This document shows positions 1 to 8,258 of a DNA stretch of 64,000 bases, one piece after another; the stretch's first letter is position 1; each line of letters begins with the position of its first letter. The DNA is from an uncultured Eubacteriales bacterium (lineage in GTDB: Bacteria; Bacillota; Clostridia; Peptostreptococcales; Anaerovoracaceae), in assembly GCA_900315125.1 (NCBI GenBank), contig OMXT01000008.1:1-64000 (forward strand). The letters are read 5' to 3'. The translations under genes and the position numbers were made by a program. The notes below the pieces were generated by a model that was not told the origin of the DNA, ran no database searches, and saw only the letters and a program-made list of their open reading frames with translations.

Positions 1-47
1 ATGATACTTGGCGGGCGACTGCCTGGGAAAGCAGGACGCTGCCGGTT
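1..47 (+). rRNA. rrf: 5S rRNA, 3' end (partial)
   Basis: The first bases match the conserved 3' third of clostridial 5S rRNA: GATACTTGGCGGGCGACT, then CTGGGAAAGCAGG, then the GCTGCCGG closing strand. The 5' part lies outside the window, so this is the end of an rRNA operon. A U-tract hairpin follows at 58-96. Recognised from memory of the family sequence; an alignment would settle the exact 3' end. Confidence 0.85.
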
Positions 48-57
48 CGAAGGAAGA

Positions 58-96
58 GCCTTCAGGCTGTACGTATGTATGGTCTGGGGGCTTTTT
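58..96 (+). terminator. Intrinsic terminator of the rRNA operon
   Basis: GCCTTCAGGC (58-67) pairs with GTCTGGGGGC (82-91) through ten pairs including G-U wobbles, and is followed by TTTTT. It lies directly behind the 5S rRNA end. Confidence 0.8.
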
Positions 97-113
97 CGCG
101 TCTTTTTCGTGTA

Positions 114-142
114 TAGACGGGTCATTCTATCTATGTTATAAT
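114..142 (+). promoter_or_regulatory. Sigma-A-type promoter for the tmk operon
   Basis: A TATAAT -10 box (137-142) lies 17 bp after TAGACG (114-119), a 4/6 match to TTGACA. It lies between the rRNA terminator and the small ORF at 193, so it should start the tmk transcript. Confidence 0.6.
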
Positions 143-192
143 ATTATGTTAAGTTACAGAGATTTTTGTGCCGCCAGGGACTGGAGGAGGCT

Positions 193-297
193 TTGTTCAT
201 ACTAAAGATTATTTTTGCTGTGCTGATCTGTGCGCCGATTGCGTATCTGGGATCGATGCTGTTTGAGGATCTCCTGGATCATGCGACGAAAAAATAG
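193..297 (+). CDS. 34-residue single-span membrane protein upstream of tmk
   Basis: A TTG codon is preceded by the strong ribosome binding site GGAGGAGG (183-190). The 34 residues begin LFILKIIFAVLICAPIAYLG, one hydrophobic helix, followed by an acidic then basic tail ending ATKK. The stop lies 8 bases before the tmk ATG, so the two are probably cotranscribed and translationally linked. No function is recognised. The strong RBS, the clean helix and the tight spacing favour a real gene. Conservation of the reading frame in related genomes is the missing test. Confidence 0.55.
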   Translation: MFILKIIFAVLICAPIAYLGSMLFEDLLDHATKK

Positions 298-305
298 GTA
301 AGACG

Positions 306-938
306 ATGGAAAGAGGACTTTTTATTACATTTGAGGGCCCCGATGGTTCCGGCAAATCCACACAGGTAGAATATCTCAGAGAATATTTTGCTGAAAAGGG
401 GATCCCGGGCGTTTTCACAAGGGAGCCCGGGGGGACTGAGATCGGAGAGAAGATCCGCGGTATCATTTTGGACCGGCATAATGCGGAAATGGGGGATATG
501 ACAGAGGCGCTTCTGTATGCGGCCAGCAGAGCTCAGCATGTGGAGGAGAAGATCCGGCCTGCTCTGGAACAGGGTATGGTGGTTGTCTGCGACCGGTATG
601 TGGACAGCAGTGTGGCATACCAGGGATACGGCAGGAACATGGGAGAACAGATCCGTGAGATCAACCGGTATGCGATCCAGGACTGTGTGCCGGACCTGAC
701 GTTTCTTATTGAGATCGATCCCAGGGAAGGGCGGAAGCGGATCCAGGCAGGCGACCGGGACCGGATGGAAAAGCAGGCCCTGGCATTCCACCGCCGGGTG
801 TACAGGGGGTATCAGCAGATGGCAGCACTCGAGCCCCAGCGGTTCGTAGTCATAGACGGGACTCAGGATCGGGAGACCATGCGGCGGCAGATCCGGGAAA
901 CGGTGGACAAGGCTTTGTCGCAGAGGAATATCATTTAA
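306..938 (+). CDS. tmk: Thymidylate kinase
   Basis: Cytosolic enzyme phosphorylating dTMP to dTDP with ATP. The 210-residue length is normal for the family. The P-loop FEGPDGSGKST lies at about residues 8-18, the DRYVDSSVAYQG motif near 97-108, and the lid segment with Arg residues (AGDRDRME) near 147-154. It is first in a run with the delta' subunit gene and ricT, a common Firmicute order. The start is the first ATG after the small upstream ORF; its ribosome binding site (AGGTAAG) is weak, consistent with coupling to that ORF. Confidence 0.95.
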   Translation: MERGLFITFEGPDGSGKSTQVEYLREYFAEKGIPGVFTREPGGTEIGEKIRGIILDRHNAEMGDMTEALLYAASRAQHVEEKIRPALEQGMVVVCDRYVDSSVAYQGYGRNMGEQIREINRYAIQDCVPDLTFLIEIDPREGRKRIQAGDRDRMEKQALAFHRRVYRGYQQMAALEPQRFVVIDGTQDRETMRRQIRETVDKALSQRNII

Positions 939-951
939 CTTGCGGAGGAGT

Positions 952-1785
952 ATGGGTTTAAGGGATTACAGAAAATATGGAGCTGCCGCGGAGCAGATCA
1001 GCAGGGCAATACGATCGGGGCATGTTTCTCACGCCTATATAATAGAGGGTAATGGAAATATAGACAAGAAGGGATTCGCCAGGGCTTTCGCCATGGCGCT
1101 GCTTTGCAGGGAGCAGCCCGGGGAAGGCTGCGGGCACTGTCTGACGTGCCGGAAGATCCTGGACGGAAATTACGAAGATATTTTTTATCTGGAGCCGGAG
1201 GGCGACCCGAACAAAGGCACGCTTTCCATAAAGAACAGAGAGCTTGCTGAGCTCCAGGCACGGCTGCTGATGAAGCCGGCGGAGGGGGACCGGAACATCG
1301 CCATAATCGACGGGGCGGATTATATGACGGATCGGGCGCAGAACCGCTTCCTTAAAACGCTGGAGGAACCGACGCCCGGTACGGTCATCGTGCTTCTTTC
1401 GGAAAACACCCTTACGCTGATGCCCACCATCAATTCCCGGTGCATCCACTACCGCCTGACGGACCTGGACAGCGGACCGGACGGGGAGATGGCTCGGTCT
1501 GCAGCGGATGTGCTGACCCGGATCCGGGAAGGCGCCCTGTTCGGCGAGATCACCGCGCTGCTGGACCAGGCGATAAAGGACAGGCGGACCGCCAATGCCT
1601 GGCTGGACGGGCTTGAGAGCACGGCAGGGGACTGGATGCGGCACGGCAGCGGCAGTTTCAGCAGGAGCTGGCTTATTTACTGCGTGGAATGTGCAGAAAA
1701 GGCAAGAAGCGGCATTCGCAGAAATGTGAGTTATAAATATGCAATCAGACAGTTAGTTCTGAAGTTGGAGGAATATGAATGGTAA
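952..1785 (+). CDS. holB: DNA polymerase III delta' subunit (HolB-like)
   Basis: Clamp-loader ATPase-fold subunit acting at the replication fork. The N-terminus (DYRKYGAAAEQISRAIRSG, then HVSHAYIIEG) matches HolB. A zinc module CGHCLTCRKI lies near residue 62, and LEEPTPGTVIVLLSE is the sensor region. The 277 residues are short against about 330, so the C-terminal collar domain is reduced. ATG 952 is chosen; it sits very close behind GGAGGAG (944-950), and an in-frame TTG at 940 is the alternative. The last 7 bases overlap ricT, so the two are translationally coupled. Confidence 0.88.
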   Translation: MGLRDYRKYGAAAEQISRAIRSGHVSHAYIIEGNGNIDKKGFARAFAMALLCREQPGEGCGHCLTCRKILDGNYEDIFYLEPEGDPNKGTLSIKNRELAELQARLLMKPAEGDRNIAIIDGADYMTDRAQNRFLKTLEEPTPGTVIVLLSENTLTLMPTINSRCIHYRLTDLDSGPDGEMARSAADVLTRIREGALFGEITALLDQAIKDRRTANAWLDGLESTAGDWMRHGSGSFSRSWLIYCVECAEKARSGIRRNVSYKYAIRQLVLKLEEYEW

Positions 1786-3071
1786 ACGTTACGGGAGTGA
1801 GATTTAAGAGCGCGGGCAAGGTCTATTATTTCGATCCGGTAGATTTCGACGTCCAGCCGGATATGGGTGTGATCGTGGAGACGGCCCGGGGCCTGGAATA
1901 CGGGACGGTCACCATGCCTGTGACCCCGGTGAAGGATGAGGATATCTCAAGACCGTTGAAGAAGATCGTCCGGATCGCGGATGAGAAGGATATCCGCCGC
2001 CACGAGGAAAATGAGCAGAAGAAGGGCAGGGCCATGGAGATCTGCCAGGAGAATATCCGGAAGCACAACCTGGAGATGAAGCTCATCGATGTAGAATATA
2101 CCTTTGATAATAATAAGATCATTTTCTATTTTACCGCAGACGGAAGGGTGGATTTCCGGGAGCTGGTCAAGGATCTGGCGGGCATTTTCCGCATGCGCAT
2201 CGAGCTGCGGCAGGTGGGCGTCCGGGACGAGGCTAAGATGCTTGGCGGCGTCGGCTGCTGCGGAAGAGGCCTGTGCTGCGCCACATGGCTTTCAGACTTT
2301 GAACCGGTATCCATCAAGATGGCCAAGACACAGAACCTGTCTCTGAATCCCACGAAAATCAGCGGAGTCTGCGGACGGCTCATGTGCTGCCTCAAGTATG
2401 AGAACGAAGTGTATAAGGAGCTGCGGCAGGGTCTGCCGGAGCTGAATGAGAAGGTGGAAACGCCGGAAGGTCTGGGAAAGGTCATAGAGTCCAATGTGCT
2501 TGGAGGAAAGGTAAGAGTCCGGATCTATACCGGTGAGAAGGAAGAAAATGGCGCGGATAAGCTGGGCTCCGACATTTATACATTCACGAAGGATGAAGTG
2601 CGCCGTCTGGACCGCCGCGAGCTTGCTCAGAACATGCCGGCTAATAAGGAAAAGGCTGGCGCCCCCGGCGGCAGGAAAGAGAAACAGAAGGAAGGCGGCC
2701 AGGAGGGTCACAAGGACGGAACGGGAGCAGGGCGGGAGAATGCCGGATCCCGCCGGTCCGGGTCCCGCCGGGAAAGCGGACGGAAACCGGATCGCCGCAG
2801 AAATCCAAACGGTGAGTCCGGGGATATGCAGGGTGGAAAGAGGAAGGCCGCCCCGGCAGGTCTGGAACATGGAGAGCGACAGACTCAGACAGAAGGCGGC
2901 GGAAGAGAAGGTCAGGGCGGCCAGGCAAGACGGCGCCGCCGGTCCAGACCCAGAAAACGCCCCCATTCTGAAGAACAGCAGAAACGGCCGGAGAATATGG
3001 GAGCGGAAGGACGTTCGGCAGCGCAGAAACCTGCATCACCTGATGGCGGACAGCAGCAGAGCGGTGACTGA
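1779..3071 (+). CDS. ricT: RicT/YaaT PSP1-domain protein with long basic tail
   Basis: The N-terminal two thirds is the PSP1 domain (VTGVRFKSAGKVYYFDP...). It carries the cysteine-rich signature GCCGRGLCCATW and GVCGRLMCCLKYE. In Bacillus subtilis RicT works with RicA (YmcA) and RicF (YlbF) in an Fe-S-containing complex that promotes mRNA processing by RNase Y and affects sporulation and competence. From about residue 285 to 430 the protein becomes a low-complexity tail rich in Gly, Arg, Lys, Gln and Glu, which looks disordered and possibly RNA-binding. GGAGG at 1767-1771 supports the ATG. It overlaps the upstream gene by 7 bases. Confidence 0.92.
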   Translation: MVNVTGVRFKSAGKVYYFDPVDFDVQPDMGVIVETARGLEYGTVTMPVTPVKDEDISRPLKKIVRIADEKDIRRHEENEQKKGRAMEICQENIRKHNLEMKLIDVEYTFDNNKIIFYFTADGRVDFRELVKDLAGIFRMRIELRQVGVRDEAKMLGGVGCCGRGLCCATWLSDFEPVSIKMAKTQNLSLNPTKISGVCGRLMCCLKYENEVYKELRQGLPELNEKVETPEGLGKVIESNVLGGKVRVRIYTGEKEENGADKLGSDIYTFTKDEVRRLDRRELAQNMPANKEKAGAPGGRKEKQKEGGQEGHKDGTGAGRENAGSRRSGSRRESGRKPDRRRNPNGESGDMQGGKRKAAPAGLEHGERQTQTEGGGREGQGGQARRRRRSRPRKRPHSEEQQKRPENMGAEGRSAAQKPASPDGGQQQSGD

Positions 3072-3074
3072 TCT

Positions 3075-3833
3075 ATGGTAAGGATCGACGATACGGGATT
3101 CGGCGGCATCCGCATCGCCCAGGACCCGGAAGAATTCTGTTATGGAGTGGATGCGGTGCTTCTCGCGGGATTTGCGGCGCGGATCCTGGGATCCGCGAGA
3201 AAGAGCGTGACAGGGCTTTGTGATCTGGGCACGGGTACGGGCATTATTCCCTTGATTCTTTCGCACAAAGTCCCGGTCCCCCGTCTCGCAGGCGTAGAGA
3301 TTCAGGACCGCAGCGTGGAACTGGCCAGGCAGAACGTGGAAATGAACGGTCTGACCGGCCGGTTTTCGGTTATTCAGGGCGATATCAGCAGTCTGGACCG
3401 GGAGAGTTCCCTCCTTGCGGAACTGGGGGGAGCAGGCAGCTGGGACGCGGTTACGTCCAATCCGCCCTACACGGCAAACACCGGCGGGCTCCATGCGGAG
3501 AACCGGGCGCGGGCTGTGGCAAGGCAGGAAGTGCTGGCGGACCTCGATGACTTTCTGCGGTCGGCGGAGCTGCTCCTGAAAGACAGAGGCGACTTCTTTC
3601 TCGTTCACCGGCCGTCCCGGATGGCGGACATCATAGCCGGCGCCCGGGAGCATCATCTGGAACCCAAGGAACTCAGGCTTGTCAGCCCCAGGGAGGGCGA
3701 GGGACCGAACATCATGCTCCTTCACTGCGTCCGGGGAGGAGGGCCGGAACTGAAGGTGGATCCGCCCCTTTATGTAAGGAAACCAGACGGTAATTACAGT
3801 GATGAAGTATTGAGAATATACGAAAAAATGTGA
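3075..3833 (+). CDS. tRNA1(Val) adenine-N6 methyltransferase-like (TrmN6/YfiC family)
   Basis: SAM-dependent class I methyltransferase. The SAM-binding motif is CDLGTGTGIIPL near residue 50, and the N6-adenine catalytic motif NPPYTAN lies near 129-135. The 252 residues fit the family, which modifies A37 of tRNA1(Val) in Escherichia coli; the Firmicute orthologue (YabB) has the same position near yaaT and holB. It begins 3 bases after the ricT stop, so it is in the same transcript. The usual next gene, rsmI, is absent here. Confidence 0.85.
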   Translation: MVRIDDTGFGGIRIAQDPEEFCYGVDAVLLAGFAARILGSARKSVTGLCDLGTGTGIIPLILSHKVPVPRLAGVEIQDRSVELARQNVEMNGLTGRFSVIQGDISSLDRESSLLAELGGAGSWDAVTSNPPYTANTGGLHAENRARAVARQEVLADLDDFLRSAELLLKDRGDFFLVHRPSRMADIIAGAREHHLEPKELRLVSPREGEGPNIMLLHCVRGGGPELKVDPPLYVRKPDGNYSDEVLRIYEKM

Positions 3834-3841
3834 AAGAGCCA

Positions 3842-3870
3842 TTGCTATTATCTGGAAATGGTAATATAAT
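3842..3870 (+). promoter_or_regulatory. Promoter for the DUF948-like gene
   Basis: TTGCTA (3842-3847) is followed by a 17-bp spacer and a perfect TATAAT (3865-3870). The start codon of the next gene lies 21 bases further on. Confidence 0.7.
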
Positions 3871-3891
3871 GTTGCAAGAGGGAGGCACGAT

Positions 3892-4227
3892 ATGGTAACT
3901 ATTAACGTAAAATACACGTTGATCTGTCTGGTTTTGATCGCACTTTTTGTGCTGCTGGTCATTCTCTGCATACTGGCGAAGAACCTCATCACGACGGTCA
4001 AGAACCTGAATAAGGTCGTGGATGATGCGTCTGTGGTTTCATCCGTCGCCTCAGACAAGGCGACGCAGGTAGACGGCATCATCGGGGACATGACGGGCGC
4101 GTTTTCTGACCTGAGCAAGGCGATGAAGGGAAACGAGAGTCTTGTCGGCGCCCTGACTAATGTAGGTAAGGCTGTGGCGTCTACTGTCAGGTATTTTAAG
4201 GACTCGGCGTCCGACGATGAGGAGTAG
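3892..4227 (+). CDS. DUF948-like membrane-anchored protein
   Basis: A 111-residue protein with one N-terminal membrane helix (residues about 8-30, LICLVLIALFVLLVILCILA). A predicted helical region follows (NLITTVKNLNKVVDDAS...) with heptad-like hydrophobics and an acidic end. This resembles the short DUF948 proteins of Firmicutes, whose role is unclear; some are called general stress proteins. It has its own promoter (3842-3870) and an AGGGAGG ribosome binding site. No enzymatic motif is visible. Confidence 0.7.
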   Translation: MVTINVKYTLICLVLIALFVLLVILCILAKNLITTVKNLNKVVDDASVVSSVASDKATQVDGIIGDMTGAFSDLSKAMKGNESLVGALTNVGKAVASTVRYFKDSASDDEE

Positions 4228-4300
4228 TTGTATTTGGGCAGAGGACTGAGTGCATGGACCTTCACGGGCCGAACACGGGCTGCGTAGAAAGGAGACTGAA

Positions 4301-4543
4301 ATGAAAGCGACAGGTATCGTAAGACCGGTTGACGCACTGGGGAGAGTTGTTATTCCGGTAGAGCTCAGGAGGAATCTGGGAATCAAGACAGATGATTCGC
4401 TGGAGATTTTTGTGGATGGCCAGTATATCATGCTGAAGAAGTATGAGCCGGCATGTATTTTCTGCGGGGAGGTGGAGAACATCCGCCAGGTCCACGGGAA
4501 GAATGTCTGCGCCAAATGCATAGAAGAAATGAAGAAACTGTAG
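4301..4543 (+). CDS. AbrB/SpoVT-type regulator with C-terminal zinc ribbon
   Basis: 80 residues. Residues 1-50 form the SpoVT-AbrB swapped-hairpin DNA-binding domain (MKATGIVRPVDALGRVVIPV, then ELRRNLGI). Residues 53-75 carry two CxxC pairs (CIFC and CAKC), which should bind one zinc. AbrB-type proteins are transition-state or developmental transcription factors that bind DNA as dimers or tetramers. ATG 4301 follows AAAGGAGA. A terminator lies 30 bases after the stop. The target genes cannot be inferred from this window. Confidence 0.88.
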   Translation: MKATGIVRPVDALGRVVIPVELRRNLGIKTDDSLEIFVDGQYIMLKKYEPACIFCGEVENIRQVHGKNVCAKCIEEMKKL

Positions 4544-4572
4544 TTACAGACAGTCTTTCTGGATAATTACGG

Positions 4573-4597
4573 CCTGCCCGACGGGCAGGTTTTTTTC
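4573..4597 (+). terminator. Intrinsic terminator after the AbrB-type gene
   Basis: CCTGCCC (4573-4579) pairs with GGGCAGG (4583-4589) and is followed by a seven-T tract. Confidence 0.85.
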
Positions 4598-4607
4598 GTG
4601 GGAGTTG

Positions 4608-4636
4608 TTGCAACAAATCCGGATAATTAGTATACT
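4608..4636 (+). promoter_or_regulatory. Promoter of murA
   Basis: TTGCAA (4608-4613), 17-bp spacer, TATACT (4631-4636). It lies between the preceding terminator and the murA start. Confidence 0.7.
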
Positions 4637-4664
4637 AGATAGAGCATTTAAAGGGAGGATTATT

Positions 4665-5939
4665 GTGGCAAAATTTCTGGTACAGAACAGCGGACCTCTG
4701 AACGGAGAGGTTTATATCAGCGGTTCCAAGAACGCCGTGCTGCCGATTCTGGCGGCGTCCATACTGGCAGAGGACGGCTGTGTTATAGATGATGTTCCTG
4801 CCCTTCGGGACGTTCAGGTAATGAAGGGGATCCTGAACTCTCTCGGAGCGGAAATAGACGATTCAAGAGAAGGAATGCTGGAGATCCGGTTTCCTGACAT
4901 TCTCACGAATGAGGCAGATTATGAACTCGTAGGCAAGATGAGGGCTTCGTTCCTCGTCATGGGTCCCCTGCTCACCAAGACGGGCAGGGCCAAGGTGCAC
5001 ATTCCGGGCGGATGTTCCATCGGAGCGCGGCCCATCGACCTGCACCTGAAGGGATTTAAGGCCCTGGGCGCTAAAGTAATAGAGAAGGACAGCTACGTGG
5101 AGGCCATTGCCCCGGCCGGCGGGCTGAAGGGCGCGGGAATCTATCTGGATTTCCCCAGTGTAGGCGCGACAGAGAATATCATGATCGCCGCTTCTATGGC
5201 AAGCGGCACTACATATATAGAGAACGCGGCGGAAGAGCCGGAGATCGTAGACCTGGCCAACTTCCTGAATAAAATGGGAGCCCGGATCAAGGGCGCCGGA
5301 ACAGACAACATCAAGATCGAGGGCGTCAGGACTATGCACCCCTGCGAGCACTGCGTCATCCCGGATCGGATCGAGGCGGGCACGTTCATGCTGGCGGGCG
5401 CGATCACCCGGGGCGAGCTGCTGATCCATAACATCGTACCGGATCACATCCGGCCGATCACAGCTAAACTCAGGGAGTGCGGCGTCATGGTAGAGATGGG
5501 GGATGAGGGCATGTATGTCATTGCGGACCGCAGACCCCTCACATCCACGAACATCAAGACGCTGCCCTATCCAGGATTTCCTACGGATATCCAGTCGCCT
5601 TTCATGGCATTCCTTACGACGGTGAAGGGGAGCAGTTCTGTCATAGAGACGGTTTTTGAGAACCGGTTCATGCACGTGGCAGAGCTGAACCGCATGGGCG
5701 CCAATATACGCACAGAGGGGAACCGCGCCCTGATTCCCGGGGATACGGATCTTGAGGGCGCACAGGTCATAGCCACCGACCTCAGAGCAGGAGCGGCAAT
5801 GGTGCTGGCAGGCCTTGTGGCAAGAGGCACAACGGAGATTTCCGAGATCTATCATATCGAGCGGGGATATGAGAAATTCGTAGATAAATGCAAGGGTATT
5901 GGAGCGACGATCCTGAGGATCGATGACCAGGAAGACTGA
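4665..5939 (+). CDS. murA: UDP-N-acetylglucosamine 1-carboxyvinyltransferase
   Basis: First committed step of peptidoglycan synthesis: transfer of enolpyruvate from PEP to UDP-GlcNAc in the cytosol. The 424 residues match the family length. The flexible loop carrying the catalytic residue is present (PGGCSIGARPIDLHL, Cys117), the residue fosfomycin alkylates, so the enzyme should be of the sensitive type. The start is GTG 4665 behind GGGAGG (4653-4658); an upstream in-frame ATG at 4605 lies before the -10 box and is rejected. The protein opens AKFLVQNSGPLNGEVYISGS. fbp follows 44 bases later and may share the transcript. Confidence 0.95.
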   Translation: MAKFLVQNSGPLNGEVYISGSKNAVLPILAASILAEDGCVIDDVPALRDVQVMKGILNSLGAEIDDSREGMLEIRFPDILTNEADYELVGKMRASFLVMGPLLTKTGRAKVHIPGGCSIGARPIDLHLKGFKALGAKVIEKDSYVEAIAPAGGLKGAGIYLDFPSVGATENIMIAASMASGTTYIENAAEEPEIVDLANFLNKMGARIKGAGTDNIKIEGVRTMHPCEHCVIPDRIEAGTFMLAGAITRGELLIHNIVPDHIRPITAKLRECGVMVEMGDEGMYVIADRRPLTSTNIKTLPYPGFPTDIQSPFMAFLTTVKGSSSVIETVFENRFMHVAELNRMGANIRTEGNRALIPGDTDLEGAQVIATDLRAGAAMVLAGLVARGTTEISEIYHIERGYEKFVDKCKGIGATILRIDDQED

Positions 5940-5983
5940 TAAATACGGGAGTTAACGCTGCTGTAAGGAGAGGGAGGAGAGTT

Positions 5984-7930
5984 ATGGCAGATATAAAATA
6001 CCTGGAGTTATTGTCTAAGGATTATCCCAATGTGGAAGCGGCATCAGCGGAGATCATCAACCTGAATGCTATTTTGGCGCTGCCGAAGGGCACAGAGTAC
6101 TTTCTCAGCGACCTTCACGGAGAATGCGACGCATTTATCCATATGCTGAAGAGCGCCTCGGGAACGATACGGGCCAAGATTGACGAACATTTCGGCGGCG
6201 TCCTGGTTGAAGAGGACTGTGAAGCCCTGGCGTCCCTGGTTTACAATCCGGAAGCGGAGATCCGCAGGCGCAGGGAGAGTGAGGCGGATTTCGACAACTG
6301 GTGCCGGATCGTCATTTATCGTCTGATCACTATCTGTAAATCCGTTTCCACCAAGTACACTCGATCCAAGGTGCGTAAACGTCTGCCGAAGTATCTTGCC
6401 TATTCTATGGACGAGCTGCTCCACGCGGATGACGAGGCGAATAAGACTCATTATTATAACGCAATCATCGATTCCATCATAGAATGCGGCATCGCAGAAG
6501 AATATATCATCCAGCTTGCGGAGACGATCAGCAGCCTGGCGGTAGACCAGCTCCATATCCTGGGGGATGTGTTCGACAGAGGACCCCATCCGGATCAGAT
6601 CATGGATTATCTGGTGGATTACCACGACGTAGATATCCAGTGGGGCAACCACGATATCGTCTGGATGGGCGCAGCCACAGGCAACTGGGCCTGCATTGCC
6701 AATGTCCTTCGGATGAATATCAGCTATAACAACTTTGATATGCTGGAGATCGGCTACGGGATCAATCTGCGTCCCCTGACCGTCTTTGCCAACAACACCT
6801 ACGGCGATGAGATGAGTCCCAAGTTCATGCCCCACGTGCTGGACCGCAACAAGTACGATCCGGTGGACGAGCTGACGGCGGCCAAGATGCACAAGGCCAT
6901 ATCCATCATCCAGTTCAAGGTCGAGGGACAGAGGATCATGGCTCATCCGGAGTACGACATGGAGCGCCGTCTGCTCCTGGACAAGATCGACTGGGAGAAC
7001 GGGACGGTCAATGTGGAGGGCACGGTCTACAAGATGCGCGACATGGATCTTCCGACCATAGATCCCAAGGATCCCTACAAACTGACGGAAGGCGAAGAGT
7101 TCGTCATGAATACGCTGGAGGCTTCCATACTGAACTCCGAGAAGCTTCAGAAACATATCCGCTTCCTGTTCAGCCACGGATCGCTGTACAAGAAGATGAA
7201 CGGCAATCTGATGTACCACGGCTGCATGCCTGTTGACGATAACGGGGAGTTCGTAGATGTACGGCTGAACGGCGCTGTCTGCAGAGGAAAGAAGTTGTTC
7301 GACTATCTGGACGAGCAGGTACGCAAGGCGTATTTCTCACCGGATGAGTCCGAGGAGATCGGCCGGTCGGGGGATCTCATGTGGTTCCTCTGGGAAGGGG
7401 CGGACTCGCCTTTGTTCGGTAAGAGAAAGATGACCACATTTGAGCGTCTGTTCATAGAGGATAAGGAGGCTCACAAGGAGCCGAAATGCCCCTATTACAG
7501 ACTGAACGGGGAAAAGTGGTTCTGCGAGAGCATTCTCCGGGAGTTCGGACTGGATCCTGCCCGGGGAAAAATCATAAACGGACACGTGCCGGTCAAGCTG
7601 AAGGACGGGGAGAGCCCGGTGAAGGGCGGCGGTCTGCTGTACGTCATCGACGGAGGAATCGCCAAAGCTTACCAGAAACAGACAGGAATCGCGGGATACA
7701 CGTTTATCTATAACTCCCGGTTCATGGCTCTGGCGGAGCACCAGCCATATACGCCGCTGCAGCCTGACGGCACCCAGGAGTTCCATTCTCCGCGGATGCA
7801 GATCGTGGAGACGCTGCCGGAACGTATGCTGATCCTCGACACCGATAAGGGTGCGGAGATCCAGGAACAGGTGGATCGGATGAAGGAACTTGTCCGCGCC
7901 TACCGACGGGGCGAGCTGAAGCAGCATTGA
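5984..7930 (+). CDS. fbp: Fructose-1,6-bisphosphatase, class III
   Basis: Gluconeogenic hydrolysis of fructose-1,6-bisphosphate to fructose-6-phosphate. The 648-residue length is typical of the Firmicute class III enzyme, a calcineurin-fold metallophosphatase unrelated to class I. Metal-binding signatures are visible: LSDLHGECDAF near residue 41, GDVFDRGPHPD near 193, WGNHDIVW near 222, and later FSHGSLYKK and INGHVPVK. Start ATG 5984 follows AGGGAGGAG. Two hairpins downstream (7969-8043) probably end the transcript. Confidence 0.95.
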   Translation: MADIKYLELLSKDYPNVEAASAEIINLNAILALPKGTEYFLSDLHGECDAFIHMLKSASGTIRAKIDEHFGGVLVEEDCEALASLVYNPEAEIRRRRESEADFDNWCRIVIYRLITICKSVSTKYTRSKVRKRLPKYLAYSMDELLHADDEANKTHYYNAIIDSIIECGIAEEYIIQLAETISSLAVDQLHILGDVFDRGPHPDQIMDYLVDYHDVDIQWGNHDIVWMGAATGNWACIANVLRMNISYNNFDMLEIGYGINLRPLTVFANNTYGDEMSPKFMPHVLDRNKYDPVDELTAAKMHKAISIIQFKVEGQRIMAHPEYDMERRLLLDKIDWENGTVNVEGTVYKMRDMDLPTIDPKDPYKLTEGEEFVMNTLEASILNSEKLQKHIRFLFSHGSLYKKMNGNLMYHGCMPVDDNGEFVDVRLNGAVCRGKKLFDYLDEQVRKAYFSPDESEEIGRSGDLMWFLWEGADSPLFGKRKMTTFERLFIEDKEAHKEPKCPYYRLNGEKWFCESILREFGLDPARGKIINGHVPVKLKDGESPVKGGGLLYVIDGGIAKAYQKQTGIAGYTFIYNSRFMALAEHQPYTPLQPDGTQEFHSPRMQIVETLPERMLILDTDKGAEIQEQVDRMKELVRAYRRGELKQH

Positions 7931-7968
7931 TCATTAACATTGATCATTGACGTAAGGATACGAGTAAT

Positions 7969-8043
7969 GCCGGCCGCAGGTGCATATGCCCGTGCGGCCG
8001 GGCGCATTCCGCTTTTGGCGGAGAGGTCAGGAATATCTTTTTT
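7969..8043 (+). terminator. Twin hairpins downstream of fbp, probable terminator
   Basis: CCGGCCGCA (7970-7978) pairs with TGCGGCCGG (7993-8001). TCCGC/GGCGGA forms a second hairpin at 8008-8022, and a seven-T run lies at 8037-8043. The T-run is offset from the stems, so this is less certain than the other terminators here. Just upstream, TTGATCATT occurs twice (from 7928). Confidence 0.45.
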
Positions 8044-8063
8044 TAAGATTCGTTGATTTATAC

Positions 8064-8092
8064 TTGACAAAGGCCTGACGGATTGATATATT
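8064..8092 (+). promoter_or_regulatory. Promoter of tRNA-Arg
   Basis: Perfect TTGACA (8064-8069), 17-bp spacer, TATATT (8087-8092), about 21 bases before the mature tRNA 5' end. The -35 box overlaps one copy of the CAAAG-N-CCTGAC motif (8068-8079). Confidence 0.85.
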
Positions 8093-8113
8093 AATATAGT
8101 ACGAAAAAGTTAT

Positions 8114-8190
8114 GCGCCATTAGCTCAATTGGATAGAGTACCTGACTACGAATCAGTAGGTTAGGCGTTCGAGTCGCCTATGGCGCACCA
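8114..8190 (+). tRNA. tRNA-Arg (anticodon ACG)
   Basis: A 77-nt cloverleaf with encoded CCA. The acceptor stem GCGCCAT pairs with ATGGCGC, followed by discriminator A and CCA. The D stem is GCTC/GAGT, and the anticodon loop CTACGAA gives ACG (read as ICG). The T arm AGGCG-TTCGAGT-CGCCT pairs perfectly. The first pair of the anticodon stem is a C-T mismatch, the only blemish. Confidence 0.95.
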
Positions 8191-8191
8191 A

Positions 8192-8227
8192 AAACTCCGG
8201 AAGCACATTGTGCGGCCGGAGTTTTTT
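8192..8227 (+). terminator. Terminator of the tRNA-Arg transcript
   Basis: AACTCCGG (8193-8200) pairs with CCGGAGTT (8215-8222), with a T-run to 8226. It starts 2 bases after the tRNA CCA. Confidence 0.85.
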
Positions 8228-8258
8228 CGTGAATGATTTGGATGGAAAGGATAGACAT

